Below are positions 8,210 through 18,200 of a stretch of DNA of 64,000 nt, piece after piece (position 1 is the stretch's first letter; each line of letters starts with the position of its first letter). The stretch is from contig UQHH01000002.1 of assembly GCA_900540865.1 (NCBI GenBank), positions 27,551-91,550 on the forward strand, in the 5' to 3' direction. Under the pieces are notes generated by a model. The model searched no databases and had not been told where the DNA came from. It saw only the letters and a list, made by a program, of their open reading frames with translations. The position numbers were made by a program, and so were the translations under genes. The DNA comes from an uncultured Oscillospiraceae bacterium (lineage in GTDB: Bacteria > Bacillota > Clostridia > Oscillospirales > Acutalibacteraceae).

Positions 8210-9910
8210 TTGGACGCTTTTTTGGACTCGCTTAATTTCCAGGTCATAACAGACCTTGCCATAGTCGTCCTGCGTGTTTTGATTCCCATTCTCGGAATCG
8301 TGGTGGTGTTCCAGTGCTATTCCTCGATGCGCCGCCAGCGAAGGGATGAAAAACCGCTGGTTATGCTCGTCAACAAGGAAAATGACGACTGCCTGCCCGT
8401 GCTCGCGTGGGAAAATTCCATTGGGCGCGGCCGCAGCTGCGATATTACGCTCGGCGACATGACCGTTTCGCGCGACCACTGCGTTTTGCTGCGGCGGGAG
8501 GCCGGCTGGTTTATCAGCGATACCGGCTCAAAATACGGCACGTTTGTAAACGGCAAACGTGTGGAGGAGCGCACGCCTGTTTATATCAACGACGAAATCA
8601 AGGTCGGCCGGACAGCCCTTACGCTCAGGCGCGCGGAGGATTATACCGACATCAGTAAATCCTGGTTCTTTAAAAAGCCGGGAAGCAAGGCGGGCATCTC
8701 GCCGTTTTCCCTGATGATGCTTATCAGCATATTCCTGCTGTTTATGGCGGCACAGGCCTGTGTCAGCACGGAAATCACCGATTTGATGCCGCTAGCCGTC
8801 TGGGGCTGCTTTATGGCGGTCGCCTGGATTTTTTATCTGGTTTCTACCAAGGCGCTTCGGCGCGTTGGGTTTGAGCTGGAGAGTCTTGCGATTTTCCTGT
8901 CAGGCGTGGGCGTCATGCTCTCGGTGCGGCAGGAGCTGCGGCAGACGTTCGTACAGATAATCGCGGCAGCGGCCGGCATGGTCGTTTTCTGCCTGCTGAT
9001 TAAGTTTATTGAAAACCCGGACCGCGTTACAAAATGGCGCTGGTTTATCATGATAGCGGCAGTCGGCCTGCTCGGAATTAACATCATTTTCGGCACCATC
9101 CGCGGAGGCGCGGCGAACTGGATTGTCATCGGCGGCGTGTCCGTACAGCCGTCTGAGTTTGTTAAAATTGCCTTTATCTTCGTCGGCGCGTCGGCGCTCG
9201 ACCAATTGCAGAGGAAACGCAACCTGATTGAATTTATTATATTCTCCGCCGTCTGCGTAGGCGCCCTTTTCCTGATGAGCGACTTCGGCACGGCGCTTAT
9301 CTTCTTCGGCACCTTCCTGATGATTTCGTTTATGCGCTCAGGCGATTTAAAGACCGTTATCCTGGCGGTCGCGTCCGCTGTGTTCGGCGGGGCGATTATC
9401 CTGCGGTTTAAGCCGTATATCGCAAACCGGTTTGAGGCGTGGGGACACGTATGGGAATATTCCAACACGACCGGCTACCAGCAGGCGCGCGTGCTTACCT
9501 ATGCCGCAAGCGGCGGGCTGTTCGGCGTGGGGCTTGGCAACGGGTATTTAAAATATGTGGCGGCGTCGGAAAGCGACCTCGTCTTTGGGCTGATGTGCGA
9601 AGAGGTCGGCCTGATTATGGCGCTGACCGCCGCGGCCGCAATCGGTGCGCTGTTCTTTTACGCGCGCGCCATCACGACGCGCAGCCGTTCGACCTTCTAT
9701 TCCGTATCGGCCTGCTGCGCGGCGGGGCTGTTCGTCTTGCAGTCGATGCTCAACGTCTTCGGCGCGACAGACATCCTGCCGCTTACGGGCGTTACGCTTC
9801 CGTTTATCAGTACGGGCGGCTCAAGCATGATTGCGTGCTGGGGGCTGCTTGCGTTTATCAAGGCGGCGGACGAGCGCACCTACGCTACCAAACGCAGAAT
9901 CACGCAGTAA
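8210..9910 (+). CDS. FHA domain-SEDS (FtsW/RodA/SpoVE) fusion glycosyltransferase
   Basis: SEDS proteins polymerise lipid II into glycan strands together with a class B PBP. This 566-residue protein has a first membrane helix (residues 12-36), a cytoplasmic FHA domain (about 52-142: IGRGRSCDI, SRDH and GTFVNG, the phosphothreonine-binding signature) and then a multi-helix SEDS domain (about 160-560) ending with the family motif LPFISTGGSSM. It starts at TTG 8210 with AGGAGG 11 bases upstream; no ATG lies near. The partner PBP follows after 33 bases. The FHA domain suggests regulation by a Ser/Thr kinase, none of which is in this window. Its role in elongation, division or sporulation is not decidable here. 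Confidence 0.92.
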   Translation: MDAFLDSLNFQVITDLAIVVLRVLIPILGIVVVFQCYSSMRRQRRDEKPLVMLVNKENDDCLPVLAWENSIGRGRSCDITLGDMTVSRDHCVLLRREAGWFISDTGSKYGTFVNGKRVEERTPVYINDEIKVGRTALTLRRAEDYTDISKSWFFKKPGSKAGISPFSLMMLISIFLLFMAAQACVSTEITDLMPLAVWGCFMAVAWIFYLVSTKALRRVGFELESLAIFLSGVGVMLSVRQELRQTFVQIIAAAAGMVVFCLLIKFIENPDRVTKWRWFIMIAAVGLLGINIIFGTIRGGAANWIVIGGVSVQPSEFVKIAFIFVGASALDQLQRKRNLIEFIIFSAVCVGALFLMSDFGTALIFFGTFLMISFMRSGDLKTVILAVASAVFGGAIILRFKPYIANRFEAWGHVWEYSNTTGYQQARVLTYAASGGLFGVGLGNGYLKYVAASESDLVFGLMCEEVGLIMALTAAAAIGALFFYARAITTRSRSTFYSVSACCAAGLFVLQSMLNVFGATDILPLTGVTLPFISTGGSSMIACWGLLAFIKAADERTYATKRRITQ

Positions 9911-9943
9911 AGGCCGGGAATCCGGCGGGAAAGGAGCGGTATT

Positions 9944-11335
9944 TTGAAAAAGGCTTTGACACGCTCTATCTTTATTTTTATTATAACGCTTGCGTTCTTC
10001 GGGGGGCTTGCTTTATTTACCTTCCGCATCTGCACAAACGCCGGCTCGTGGATTCAGCAGAATTACAACGGCCATATCTCCGGCAGCGGCGGGCTTGAGC
10101 AGGCGGGTATCATGTACGACCGCAACGGCAAGGTAATGGCGCAGAGCAAAAACGGCAAGCGCTATTATAACGACGATTTGAACACGCGCCTTGCGACGCT
10201 CCACGTTATAGGCGACAACAGCCTGAATATTTCTACGGCGGTGCAGAGCATGTACCGGTCGGATTTGCTGGGCTTCGATTATATATGGGGGCTTGAAATG
10301 CCGCCATCCTTCCGCGGCGGGAACAATCTGACGCTCACCATCGACGCGGACGTTTGCAGGACTGCCTACGAGGCCTTAAACGGCGCGCACGGAGCGGTCG
10401 TTGTGTTCAACTATAAGACGGGCGAGGTCATCTGCAACGTAAGCTCTACCACCTATGACCCGCAGAATCCGCCTGAAATTACAGAGGACAACGAAGACCA
10501 GTACAAGGGCGCGTACTTAAATCGAGTGCTTTCGAGCACCTACACGCCCGGCTCCACCTTCAAGCTGGTTACGGCGGCGGCGGCTATCGATTATCTGCCG
10601 GGCGTCTTTGACAAAACGTTTACCTGCAACGGAGGTGTCGTCATTAACGGCGAGGAAATCTCCTGCATGTCGCATCACGGGGAAATCAATTTCCGCGACG
10701 GGCTCGCGCAGTCGTGCAATGTGGTATTCGCGGAGCTTGCCGTCGAAATCGGCAAGGAAAAAATGACGGAAGAGGCAAATAAAATCGGCATTACCCAGAG
10801 CTTCAACGTTGGCAACACGCCGACGGTTAAGGGAAAATACGACGTTTCCAAGGCACAGGACAACGACCTTGGGTGGTCTGGCATCGGGCAGTATACCGAC
10901 CTTGCAAACCCCATGCAGATGGCAATCATGTGCGGCGCGATAGCAAACCACGGACAGTCGGTGCAACCATATTTCGTCTCGAAGGTTTTTAAAGGGGACT
11001 ACTCCCCCGTCCGCGCGCCGAACGCTTCTGCCGACCGGGAGCTTTTGAGCAAAAGCACAGCGGACACCTTAAATGAAATGATGCGGTATACCGTTACGTC
11101 CAACTACGGCGACGGCATGTTCCCGTCCCTTGAGGTCTGCGCCAAAACGGGTACTGCCGAGGTCGGTGACCCGGACAGCAACGACGCGTGGATGGTCGGC
11201 TTCTCGCGTGACGAGGACGCGCCGCTGGCGTTTGCGGTTGTTGTGGAAAAGGGCTCGCTTGGATATTCTACCGCGGGGCCGGTCGCCGTTGCTGCAATGG
11301 AAGCGGCCGCCGCTTCCCTGCGCGGGGAAAAATAA
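9944..11335 (+). CDS. Class B penicillin-binding protein (transpeptidase), PbpA-like
   Basis: Peptidoglycan transpeptidase of 463 residues that should crosslink strands made by the preceding SEDS protein. One N-terminal membrane anchor (residues 8-28), a short non-catalytic region, then the transpeptidase domain with all three motifs: STFK (Ser204-Lys207), SCN (257-259) and KTGT (401-404). It lacks a long PBP dimerisation domain and in size and gene order resembles the PbpA-RodA pair of Actinobacteria. Start is TTG 9944 behind AAAGGAGCGG. It is followed by a structured 3' region with two terminator-like hairpins. Confidence 0.93.
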   Translation: MKKALTRSIFIFIITLAFFGGLALFTFRICTNAGSWIQQNYNGHISGSGGLEQAGIMYDRNGKVMAQSKNGKRYYNDDLNTRLATLHVIGDNSLNISTAVQSMYRSDLLGFDYIWGLEMPPSFRGGNNLTLTIDADVCRTAYEALNGAHGAVVVFNYKTGEVICNVSSTTYDPQNPPEITEDNEDQYKGAYLNRVLSSTYTPGSTFKLVTAAAAIDYLPGVFDKTFTCNGGVVINGEEISCMSHHGEINFRDGLAQSCNVVFAELAVEIGKEKMTEEANKIGITQSFNVGNTPTVKGKYDVSKAQDNDLGWSGIGQYTDLANPMQMAIMCGAIANHGQSVQPYFVSKVFKGDYSPVRAPNASADRELLSKSTADTLNEMMRYTVTSNYGDGMFPSLEVCAKTGTAEVGDPDSNDAWMVGFSRDEDAPLAFAVVVEKGSLGYSTAGPVAVAAMEAAAASLRGEK

Positions 11336-11469
11336 GGCACCACTATTTCCCGCACGTCTGCTTGCCGATAAACTGTCAGGCCGGGAAAAATCGTGTAAGA
11401 CAAGGCAGCAAGCTTGCAAATAAGCGAGTAATACGTGTGTATATGAGTGCAATTTACAATTGCAGCTAA

Positions 11470-11515
11470 CGCGGTAAGCAAATTAGCTATGCTGATTTGC
11501 GGTTACGCGACTTTT
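11470..11515 (+). terminator. Long hairpin with T-tract downstream of the PBP gene
   Basis: GCAAATTAGC / GCTGATTTGC with a three-base loop, extended outward by CGC.GTAA / TTAC.GCG with small bulges, and followed by CTTTTT. A smaller perfect hairpin, TGCAATT/AATTGCA, lies just upstream (11450-11466). Could be a terminator or part of a structured 3' RNA. Confidence 0.55.
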
Positions 11516-11525
11516 TCGACGGTCT

Positions 11526-11557
11526 GACGGGCGGGGAAATCCCGCCCGTTTCTTTTT
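11526..11557 (+). terminator. Rho-independent terminator before secA
   Basis: ACGGGCGGG / CCCGCCCGT stem with a short AT loop and TTTCTTTTT. The rest of the 367-base gap between the PBP gene and secA holds the hairpins upstream and the secA promoter and leader downstream. Confidence 0.9.
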
Positions 11558-11598
11558 GTCCTGTTCACAAAATAATGGATGATTTTTTGAAAAAAGTA

Positions 11599-11607
11599 TG
11601 CTATAAT
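11599..11607 (+). promoter_or_regulatory. Extended -10 promoter of secA
   Basis: TGCTATAAT is a perfect extended -10 (TG at 11599, TATAAT at 11602-11607). No good -35 is seen at the right distance, as is common for extended -10 promoters. Confidence 0.6.
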
Positions 11608-11661
11608 AATTTGACTTGTGCAGGTAATTAAATTGAAATATTCTGCGTGAGCATCTCGAAG

Positions 11662-11680
11662 GCGCAGCTCGTGGCTGCGC
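11662..11680 (+). promoter_or_regulatory. Stem-loop in the secA leader
   Basis: Seven-pair perfect stem GCGCAGC/GCTGCGC with a five-base loop, placed just ahead of the GGAAAGGA ribosome binding site. It might influence translation initiation of secA; function unproven. Confidence 0.4.
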
Positions 11681-11702
11681 GCGATGGAAAGGATCGATTG
11701 CC

Positions 11703-14582
11703 ATGAATTTTTTGAAAGCGATGTTCGGCAACTACAGCAAAAGGGAAGTCAAACGGATTCAGCCCCTTTGCGACAAGGTTCTGTCTCTGGAGGACAAGTA
11801 TAAGGCGATGTCCGACAGCGAGCTGAAGGAACAGACCGATATATTGAAAAACCGTTTAAAGAATGGGGAAACGACGGATGATATTCTGCCAGACGCGTTT
11901 GCCGTCTGCCGGGAAGCCTCCGACAGGGTGCTTGGCATGCGCCATTTCCCGGTACAGATTATCGGTGGTATCGTCCTGCACCAGGGACGTATCTCCGAAA
12001 TGAAAACAGGTGAAGGCAAAACGCTCGTTGCAACTCTTCCGGCATACCTGAACGGCCTGACGGGCGAGGGTGTGCATATTGTTACAGTCAACGATTACCT
12101 GGCGCGCCGCGACTCGGAATGGATGGGCAAGCTTTACCGCTTCCTGGGGCTTTCCGTCGGCCTGATTGTGCACGACATGGAAAACGATTTGAGAAAAGCG
12201 GCCTATGCGGCGGATATTACATACGGCACGAACAACGAGCTTGGCTTCGATTACCTGCGCGACAACATGGTTGTTTATAAGGAAAACAAAGTCCAGCGCG
12301 GCCACGCCTACGCCATCGTGGACGAGGTTGACTCTATCTTGATTGATGAGGCGAGGACGCCGCTCATCATTTCAGGCGCGGGCGACAAGTCGACCGACCT
12401 TTACGAGCGCGCCGACAAGCTGGCCAAAACATTAAAGGCCGAACGCTTTGCTGAAACGGACAGCAAAGAGGATAATGACGAGCTTTTTAAAGAGAAGGGC
12501 ATCGATTATATCATAGACGAAAAGGCGAAGTCCGCAACGCTTACACCCCTGGGTGTGAAAAAGGCGGAGCAGTATTTCGGTATTGAGAACCTGACCGACC
12601 CGGACAATCTGACGATACAGCACCACGTCAACCAGGCAATCAAGGCGCACGGCATTATGAAGCGCGACATCGACTACGTCGTCAAGGACGGCGAGGTCGT
12701 CATCGTCGACGAATTCACCGGGCGTTTGATGTACGGCAGGCGCTACAACGAGGGACTGCACCAGGCAATCGAGGCGAAGGAAGGCGTCAAGGTCGAAAAC
12801 GAGAGCAAAACGCTCGCGACCATCACCTTCCAGAACTATTTCCGCCTGTATACAAAGCTTTCCGGTATGACCGGTACGGCCATGACGGAGGAGGAGGAAT
12901 TCCGCGAGATTTATAAGCTCGACGTTGTGGAAATCCCGACGAACCGCCCGATGGTGCGTGAAGACCTGCCGGATTCTATCTTTAAAACGGAGCAGGGCAA
13001 GTTCGAGGCGGTCATCAAGGACATCATTGAATGCCACGCGACCGGGCAGCCTGTCCTGGTGGGTACGATTTCGATTGAAAAATCCGAGCATCTGAGCGCC
13101 ATGCTTAAGAGAAAGGGCATTAAGCACAACGTTTTGAACGCAAAGCAGCATGACAAGGAAGCTGAAATCGTCGCGCAGGCCGGTAAAAAGGGCGCCGTTA
13201 CGATTGCAACGAACATGGCGGGCCGCGGTACCGATATTATACTCGGCGGCAACGCTGAGTTCATGGCAAAAACTGAGATGCGGAGGATGCAGTTCAGCGA
13301 GGAGCTGATTGCTGAATCGACCGGCTTTGCAGACACGGACGACGAGGAAATCTTAAACGCGCGCAAAACCTTTGCTGAGCTCAATAAGAAATATAAAGAG
13401 GCCATCAAGGAAGAGGCCGACGAGGTGAGAAAGGCCGGCGGCCTGTTCATCATCGGTACGGAGCGCCACGAATCCCGCCGTATCGACAACCAGCTGCGCG
13501 GCCGTTCCGGCCGTCAGGGCGACCCCGGTAAGAGCAGGTTCTACCTGTCAACAGAGGACGATTTGATGCGCCTATTCGGCGGCGAGCGTATGAAGGCCGT
13601 TATGGAGCGGCTGAACGCACCGGACGATATGCCGATTGAAAACAAAATGCTTTCCAACATTATTGAAAGCTCCCAGCAAAAGGTGGAAAGCCGCAACTTT
13701 GCCATCAGAAAGAATGTTTTGCAGTATGACGACGTTATGAACCGCCAGCGCGAAATCATCTATGGACAGCGCGACCAGGTCTTAAACGGCGAAAATATCA
13801 AGGACCAGATTATCAAAATGGTTGAGCAGACCATCGAAAAGAACGTTTCCGCCTTCTGCCCGGACGACGTAACGAGGGACAACTGGAATCTTGGTAGCCT
13901 GCGCGACTTCTATCTCGGCTGGCTCATAGAAGAAGGTGACCTGCACTACACGCTCGACGATTTGGAGGGCATGGAAAAGCAGGACCTCATCGACGAGCTG
14001 ACCAAAAAAGCGATGGACCTCTATGAAGAAAACGAGAGTATCCTGCCCGAAGAAACCATGCGTGAAATGGAGCGCGTATACCTGCTCAAGAACGTCGATA
14101 CCTACTGGATGGACCATATCGACGCGATGGAGCAGTTAAAGCAGGGCATCCGCCTGCGCGCTTACGGACAGCGCGACCCGGTCGTCGAATACCGCTTCGA
14201 AGGCTTCGATATGTTTGACGAGATGATTGCCTCTATCCGTGAGGATACCGTCAAAATGGTGCTTGCGGCGCCCAAGCGCATTGTGGAAATACAGAAGCGC
14301 AACGCGGAAATCGCGCGCAGGCAGCAGGAAATGGCAAAGCAGGCCGCTGCCGCCCACCAGGTAGTCCTGCCGGGACAACAGCCGCAGCAGCAGCCCCAAA
14401 ACCCGCTCAATGTGGTTATCAAGCGCGAACAGGTCGCGAAGCCCCTGGCTACGAGCTCCGACGGCACAGACACGGTAAACCGCACCGTGCGGAAGTCCGC
14501 AAAGGATAAGGTAGGCAGGAACGACCCATGCCCGTGCGGCAGCGGAAAAAAATATAAAAAGTGCTGTGGGAAAGAAGAATAA
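11703..14582 (+). CDS. secA: Preprotein translocase ATPase SecA
   Basis: SecA drives unfolded secretory proteins through SecYEG using ATP. The 959-residue protein is full length. The first nucleotide-binding fold has Walker A MKTGEGKT (100-107) and the DEVDSILIDEARTPL segment; the preprotein crosslinking domain and second fold follow (TNMAGRGTDIILGG, RQGDPGKSRFYLS). The helical wing/scaffold region contains the NVLQYDDVMNRQREIIY signature. A proline/glutamine-rich linker leads to the C-terminal zinc-binding SEC-C motif CPCGSGKKYKKCC for SecB or lipid contact. A single-gene unit with its own promoter and a strong terminator. Confidence 0.98.
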   Translation: MNFLKAMFGNYSKREVKRIQPLCDKVLSLEDKYKAMSDSELKEQTDILKNRLKNGETTDDILPDAFAVCREASDRVLGMRHFPVQIIGGIVLHQGRISEMKTGEGKTLVATLPAYLNGLTGEGVHIVTVNDYLARRDSEWMGKLYRFLGLSVGLIVHDMENDLRKAAYAADITYGTNNELGFDYLRDNMVVYKENKVQRGHAYAIVDEVDSILIDEARTPLIISGAGDKSTDLYERADKLAKTLKAERFAETDSKEDNDELFKEKGIDYIIDEKAKSATLTPLGVKKAEQYFGIENLTDPDNLTIQHHVNQAIKAHGIMKRDIDYVVKDGEVVIVDEFTGRLMYGRRYNEGLHQAIEAKEGVKVENESKTLATITFQNYFRLYTKLSGMTGTAMTEEEEFREIYKLDVVEIPTNRPMVREDLPDSIFKTEQGKFEAVIKDIIECHATGQPVLVGTISIEKSEHLSAMLKRKGIKHNVLNAKQHDKEAEIVAQAGKKGAVTIATNMAGRGTDIILGGNAEFMAKTEMRRMQFSEELIAESTGFADTDDEEILNARKTFAELNKKYKEAIKEEADEVRKAGGLFIIGTERHESRRIDNQLRGRSGRQGDPGKSRFYLSTEDDLMRLFGGERMKAVMERLNAPDDMPIENKMLSNIIESSQQKVESRNFAIRKNVLQYDDVMNRQREIIYGQRDQVLNGENIKDQIIKMVEQTIEKNVSAFCPDDVTRDNWNLGSLRDFYLGWLIEEGDLHYTLDDLEGMEKQDLIDELTKKAMDLYEENESILPEETMREMERVYLLKNVDTYWMDHIDAMEQLKQGIRLRAYGQRDPVVEYRFEGFDMFDEMIASIREDTVKMVLAAPKRIVEIQKRNAEIARRQQEMAKQAAAAHQVVLPGQQPQQQPQNPLNVVIKREQVAKPLATSSDGTDTVNRTVRKSAKDKVGRNDPCPCGSGKKYKKCCGKEE

Positions 14583-14602
14583 TCCTTTTATATAACGCAA
14601 AC

Positions 14603-14636
14603 AAAGGGCTGTGACAGATTTGTCACAGCCCTTTTT
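14603..14636 (+). terminator. Rho-independent terminator after secA
   Basis: Perfect 14-pair stem AAAGGGCTGTGACA / TGTCACAGCCCTTT with loop GATT and a T-run. Confidence 0.93.
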
Positions 14637-14699
14637 ACGGTCAAGTGTTTACCAAAGGCCATTTAAAGGCCCTCTTTACTTTTTGTAAAAACTAGGGAT

Positions 14700-14915
14700 T
14701 CATTTTTTATACGGCTTTATTTTGTTTGTCCTGCATGTAAGGTAATCCAGGCTGGTTTTATAAAAATCAGCCAGCTTCTCACATGATTCCAACGGGATTT
14801 TCAGCTTTCCCGTTTCATAGCTGCCATAGGTCGTCTGGTGAATACCCAGATATTCCGCGATTTCCTCCTGTGTAAACCCTCTGCTTTTCCTTAAATCTTT
14901 AATCCTGTTTGACAT
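14700..14915 (-). CDS. Small Xre-family helix-turn-helix regulator
   Basis: A 71-residue protein consisting of little more than one Cro/CI-type HTH: IKDLRKSRGFTQEEIAEYLGI, then QTTYGSYETGK as recognition helix, and SCEKLADFYKTSLDYL. I start it at ATG 14915, with GAGGTGG six bases upstream; a GTG at 14924 sits inside that site. No partner toxin or target operon is next to it, so its regulon is unknown. It is isolated between the secA terminator and the rpoC terminator. Confidence 0.85.
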   Translation of the reverse strand: MSNRIKDLRKSRGFTQEEIAEYLGIHQTTYGSYETGKLKIPLESCEKLADFYKTSLDYLTCRTNKIKPYKK

Positions 14916-15219
14916 CAAAACCACCTCAAAGCTTTATTTTTTAATCCAATATGATTTATTGCCCTTTTTGCTCGCGGAAATTCCGCCCAAAACCAAACCT
15001 GTTTTCTGTAAAATTATTCGTGCAGTAGAATTTATTTTCCTAATCATTAAATTCAATAAAACAAGCCCCCCGCGTAACGCGGAGGGCTTGTTTTTGTCCT
15101 GCAACTGCAATTTTTATTTACTTCATACTCCGGGCAGCTGCCGGAGCCTCCGCCTACGCATAATTAAGCCGGAAGGAATTTCGGGATACGGCGTGGTGGT
15201 TCCGCCGTGTTTTGTCCCG
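14916..15219. other. Gene-free gap between the Xre gene and the rpoC end
   Basis: 304 bases. AT-rich upstream half (probably the Xre promoter, no clear hexamer pair), then the rpoC terminator at 15057-15096, then a GC-rich tail with a small CTCCGG/CCGGAG hairpin at about 15128-15146. No coding signal seen. Confidence 0.6.
15057..15096 (-). terminator. Rho-independent terminator of rpoB-rpoC
   Basis: Long stem ACAAGCCCyCCGCG / CGCGGrGGGCTTGT around a GTTA loop, followed on the minus strand by TTTTATT. It lies about 120 bases past the rpoC stop. Confidence 0.88.
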
Positions 15220-18200
15220 TTATTCCGCCTGGGCCTGTTCGTATTCGTTCACAGCAGCGGCCGGATACGTTTCCTCCAGCTCTACGTCGCTGTAACGGTG
15301 CATACCCGTTCCCGCCGGGACAAGCTTACCGATGATGACGTTCTCCTTGAGGCCCATCAGCGGGTCGACCTTGCCCTTGATTGCGGCGTCGGTCAGCACT
15401 CTCGTGGTTTCCTGGAACGAAGCCGCCGACAGGAAGCTGTCGGTTGCAAGGGACGCCTTTGTAATACCGAGAAGCATCTGCGTACAGGTCGCTTCCCTAA
15501 GGTCCTCTTCCCCATTTTCGACACGCGCGCAAATTTCTTCGTTTGCGCTTAAAAACTCGTTCTTGTCTACCAGCGTGCTGGGCAGCAGGTTGGTGTTGCC
15601 CGGGTCTTCGATTCTTACCTTCTTCATCATCTGGCGGACGATTACCTCAATATGCTTGTCGTTGATGTCAACGCCCTGCATACGGTAAACGCGCTGGACC
15701 TCCTGAATCAGGTAATCCTGCACGGCCTGCGCGCCCTTGATGGCGAGCACGTCGTGCGGGTTGACCGAGCCTTCTGTAATCATATCGCCGGCCTCGATTG
15801 TCTGGCCCTCTTCCACCTTGACCCTGGAGCCAAAGGGAATGAGGTAGGATTTTTCGTCGCCGGTCTCTTTATTAAAGATAACCGCATGGCGGTTGTTCTT
15901 GATTTCTTCAAAGCGTACATCGCCGGCAATTTCGCTGATGATGGCGAGATGCTTCGGCTTGCGGCCCTCGAACAGCTCTTCAACACGCGGAAGACCCTGT
16001 GTAATATCCTCCGCGGAAGCGACGCCGCCCGTATGGAACGTACGCATCGTAAGCTGTGTGCCCGGTTCGCCGATAGACTGCGCGGCGATAATGCCGACCG
16101 CCTCGCCGACCGTGACAGGCATGCCGTTTGCAAGGTTCGAGCCATAGCACTTGCGGCAGACGCCGTGCTTTGCGCGGCAGCCGAGGATGGAACGGATTTT
16201 AATGCGCTCCACGCCGGCGTTCACGATAATATCGGCTTCCTCGTCGCCCATCATGGTTTCGCGGGAAACGAGTATCTCGCCCGTCTTATCGTCGATAAAG
16301 TCCTCGCAGAGGTACCGGCCGAGCAGGCGCTCGTGAAGGCTCTCGATGGATTCCTTGCCGTCGCGGATTTCAAATACCTCGATGCCCTCATGCGTGCCGC
16401 AGTCATCCTCACGGATGATGACCTCCTGCGATACGTCGACGAGTCGCCTTGTAAGGTAACCGGAGTCCGCCGTACGAAGCGCAGTATCGGCAAGGCCCTT
16501 TCTCGCGCCGCGCGAGGAGATAAAGTATTCCAAAATGTTAAGGCCTTCACGGTAATTCGCGCGAATCGGAATTTCAATCGTCTTACCGGAGGTATTCGCA
16601 ATCAGTCCACGCATACCAGCGAGCTGGCGAATCTGGCTCATACTGCCGCGGGCGCCGGAATCAGCCATCATGAAGATTGGGTTGTAGCGTCCAAGGTTCT
16701 TCTGAAGGGCAGACGTAACGTCGTTTGTCGCCTTTTCCCAAATTTTCAGAACGCTTTCATAGCGCTCCTCATTGGAAACGAGGCCCTCTTTAAAGAGGCC
16801 GGTGACGGTATCGATGTCCTCTTCCGCCTTCGCGATAATCTCTTTTTTGGCCTGCGGGATTTCCGCGTCGCAGACGGCGACGGTAATCGCGCCCTTGGTC
16901 GAATACTTAAAGCCCTGCGCCTTTACGTCGTCAAGCACCTTGGAGGTCACCTGCGTACCGTGTACGCGGATACACCTGTCGATAATTTTACCAAGCTGCT
17001 TTTTGCCGACCAGGAAGCTGATTTCCAGCTCAAAAAGGTTTTCCGGCTTGCTGCGGTCGACAAAGCCGAGGTCCTGCGGAATCGGGCGGTTGAATATAAT
17101 CTTGCCGACGGTCGTTTCAATCATCGCCGACTTTACTTCGCCGCCGATTTCAAGCTCGCGCCGTACCTTGATTTTCGCGTGCAGGCTTACAACGTCCGTA
17201 TCGTACGCCATAAGCGCCTCGTCAAAGTCGCGGAACACCTTGCCTTCGCCCTTTTCCCCGTCCTTGTCGAGCGTCAGGTAATAGGAGCCGAGCACCATAT
17301 CCTGTGTCGGGACGGTAACAGGGCGGCCGTCGGACGGCTTTAAGAGGTTGCCGGCGGCGAGCATCAAAAAGCGTGCCTCCGCCTGCGCTTCCGCGGAAAG
17401 CGGAACGTGCACGGCCATCTGGTCGCCGTCGAAGTCCGCGTTGTACGCGGTACAGACGAGCGGATGGAGCTTTAACGCCCTGCCCTCTACGAGCACCGGC
17501 TCAAACGCCTGGATGCCCAGCCTATGCAGCGTGGGGGCGCGGTTCAGGAGAACCGGGTGGCCCTTGATGACGACCTCAAGCGCGTCCCATACCTCGGGCT
17601 TTGCGCGCTCAACGGCCTTTCTTGCCGCCTTGATGTTCTGCGAAACCTTAGTTTCAACCAGGCGCTTCATGACAAACGGCTTAAACAGCTCCAGAGCCAT
17701 TTCCTTCGGCAGGCCGCACTGGTACATTTTAAGCTCCGGCCCGACAACGATAACGGAACGCCCGGAATAGTCGACGCGCTTACCCAGAAGGTTCTGGCGG
17801 AAACGCCCCTGCTTGCCCTTGAGCATGTCGGACAGGGATTTGAGCGCGCGGTTGTTCGGCCCAGTGACCGGCCTGCCGCGGCGACCGTTGTCGATTAACG
17901 CGTCTACCGCTTCCTGCAGCATACGCTTTTCGTTGCGGATGATTATGTCGGGGGCCTCAAGCTCCAAAAGCCTTTTCAGGCGGTTGTTCCTGTTGATTAC
18001 CCTGCGGTACAAATCGTTGAGGTCGCTCGTCGCGAAACGGCCGCCGTCCAATTGTACCATCGGGCGAATGTCCGGCGGGATGACCGGGACGACGTCCAGT
18101 ATCATCCACTCCGGCCGATTGCCGGAAAGCCGGAAGGACTCGACGACCTCCAACCTTTTTAAGAGGCGGACCCTCTTCTGGCCGGTCGCGTTTTCAAGCT

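Noticed and set aside
15652..17343. 563-codon ORF on the plus strand opposite rpoC
   Set aside because: Exact antisense of a highly conserved gene; arises from GC-biased codon use, with no ribosome binding site or family resemblance. Same reasoning for long antisense ORFs at 6116-7432, 46920-48098 and 54068-55279.
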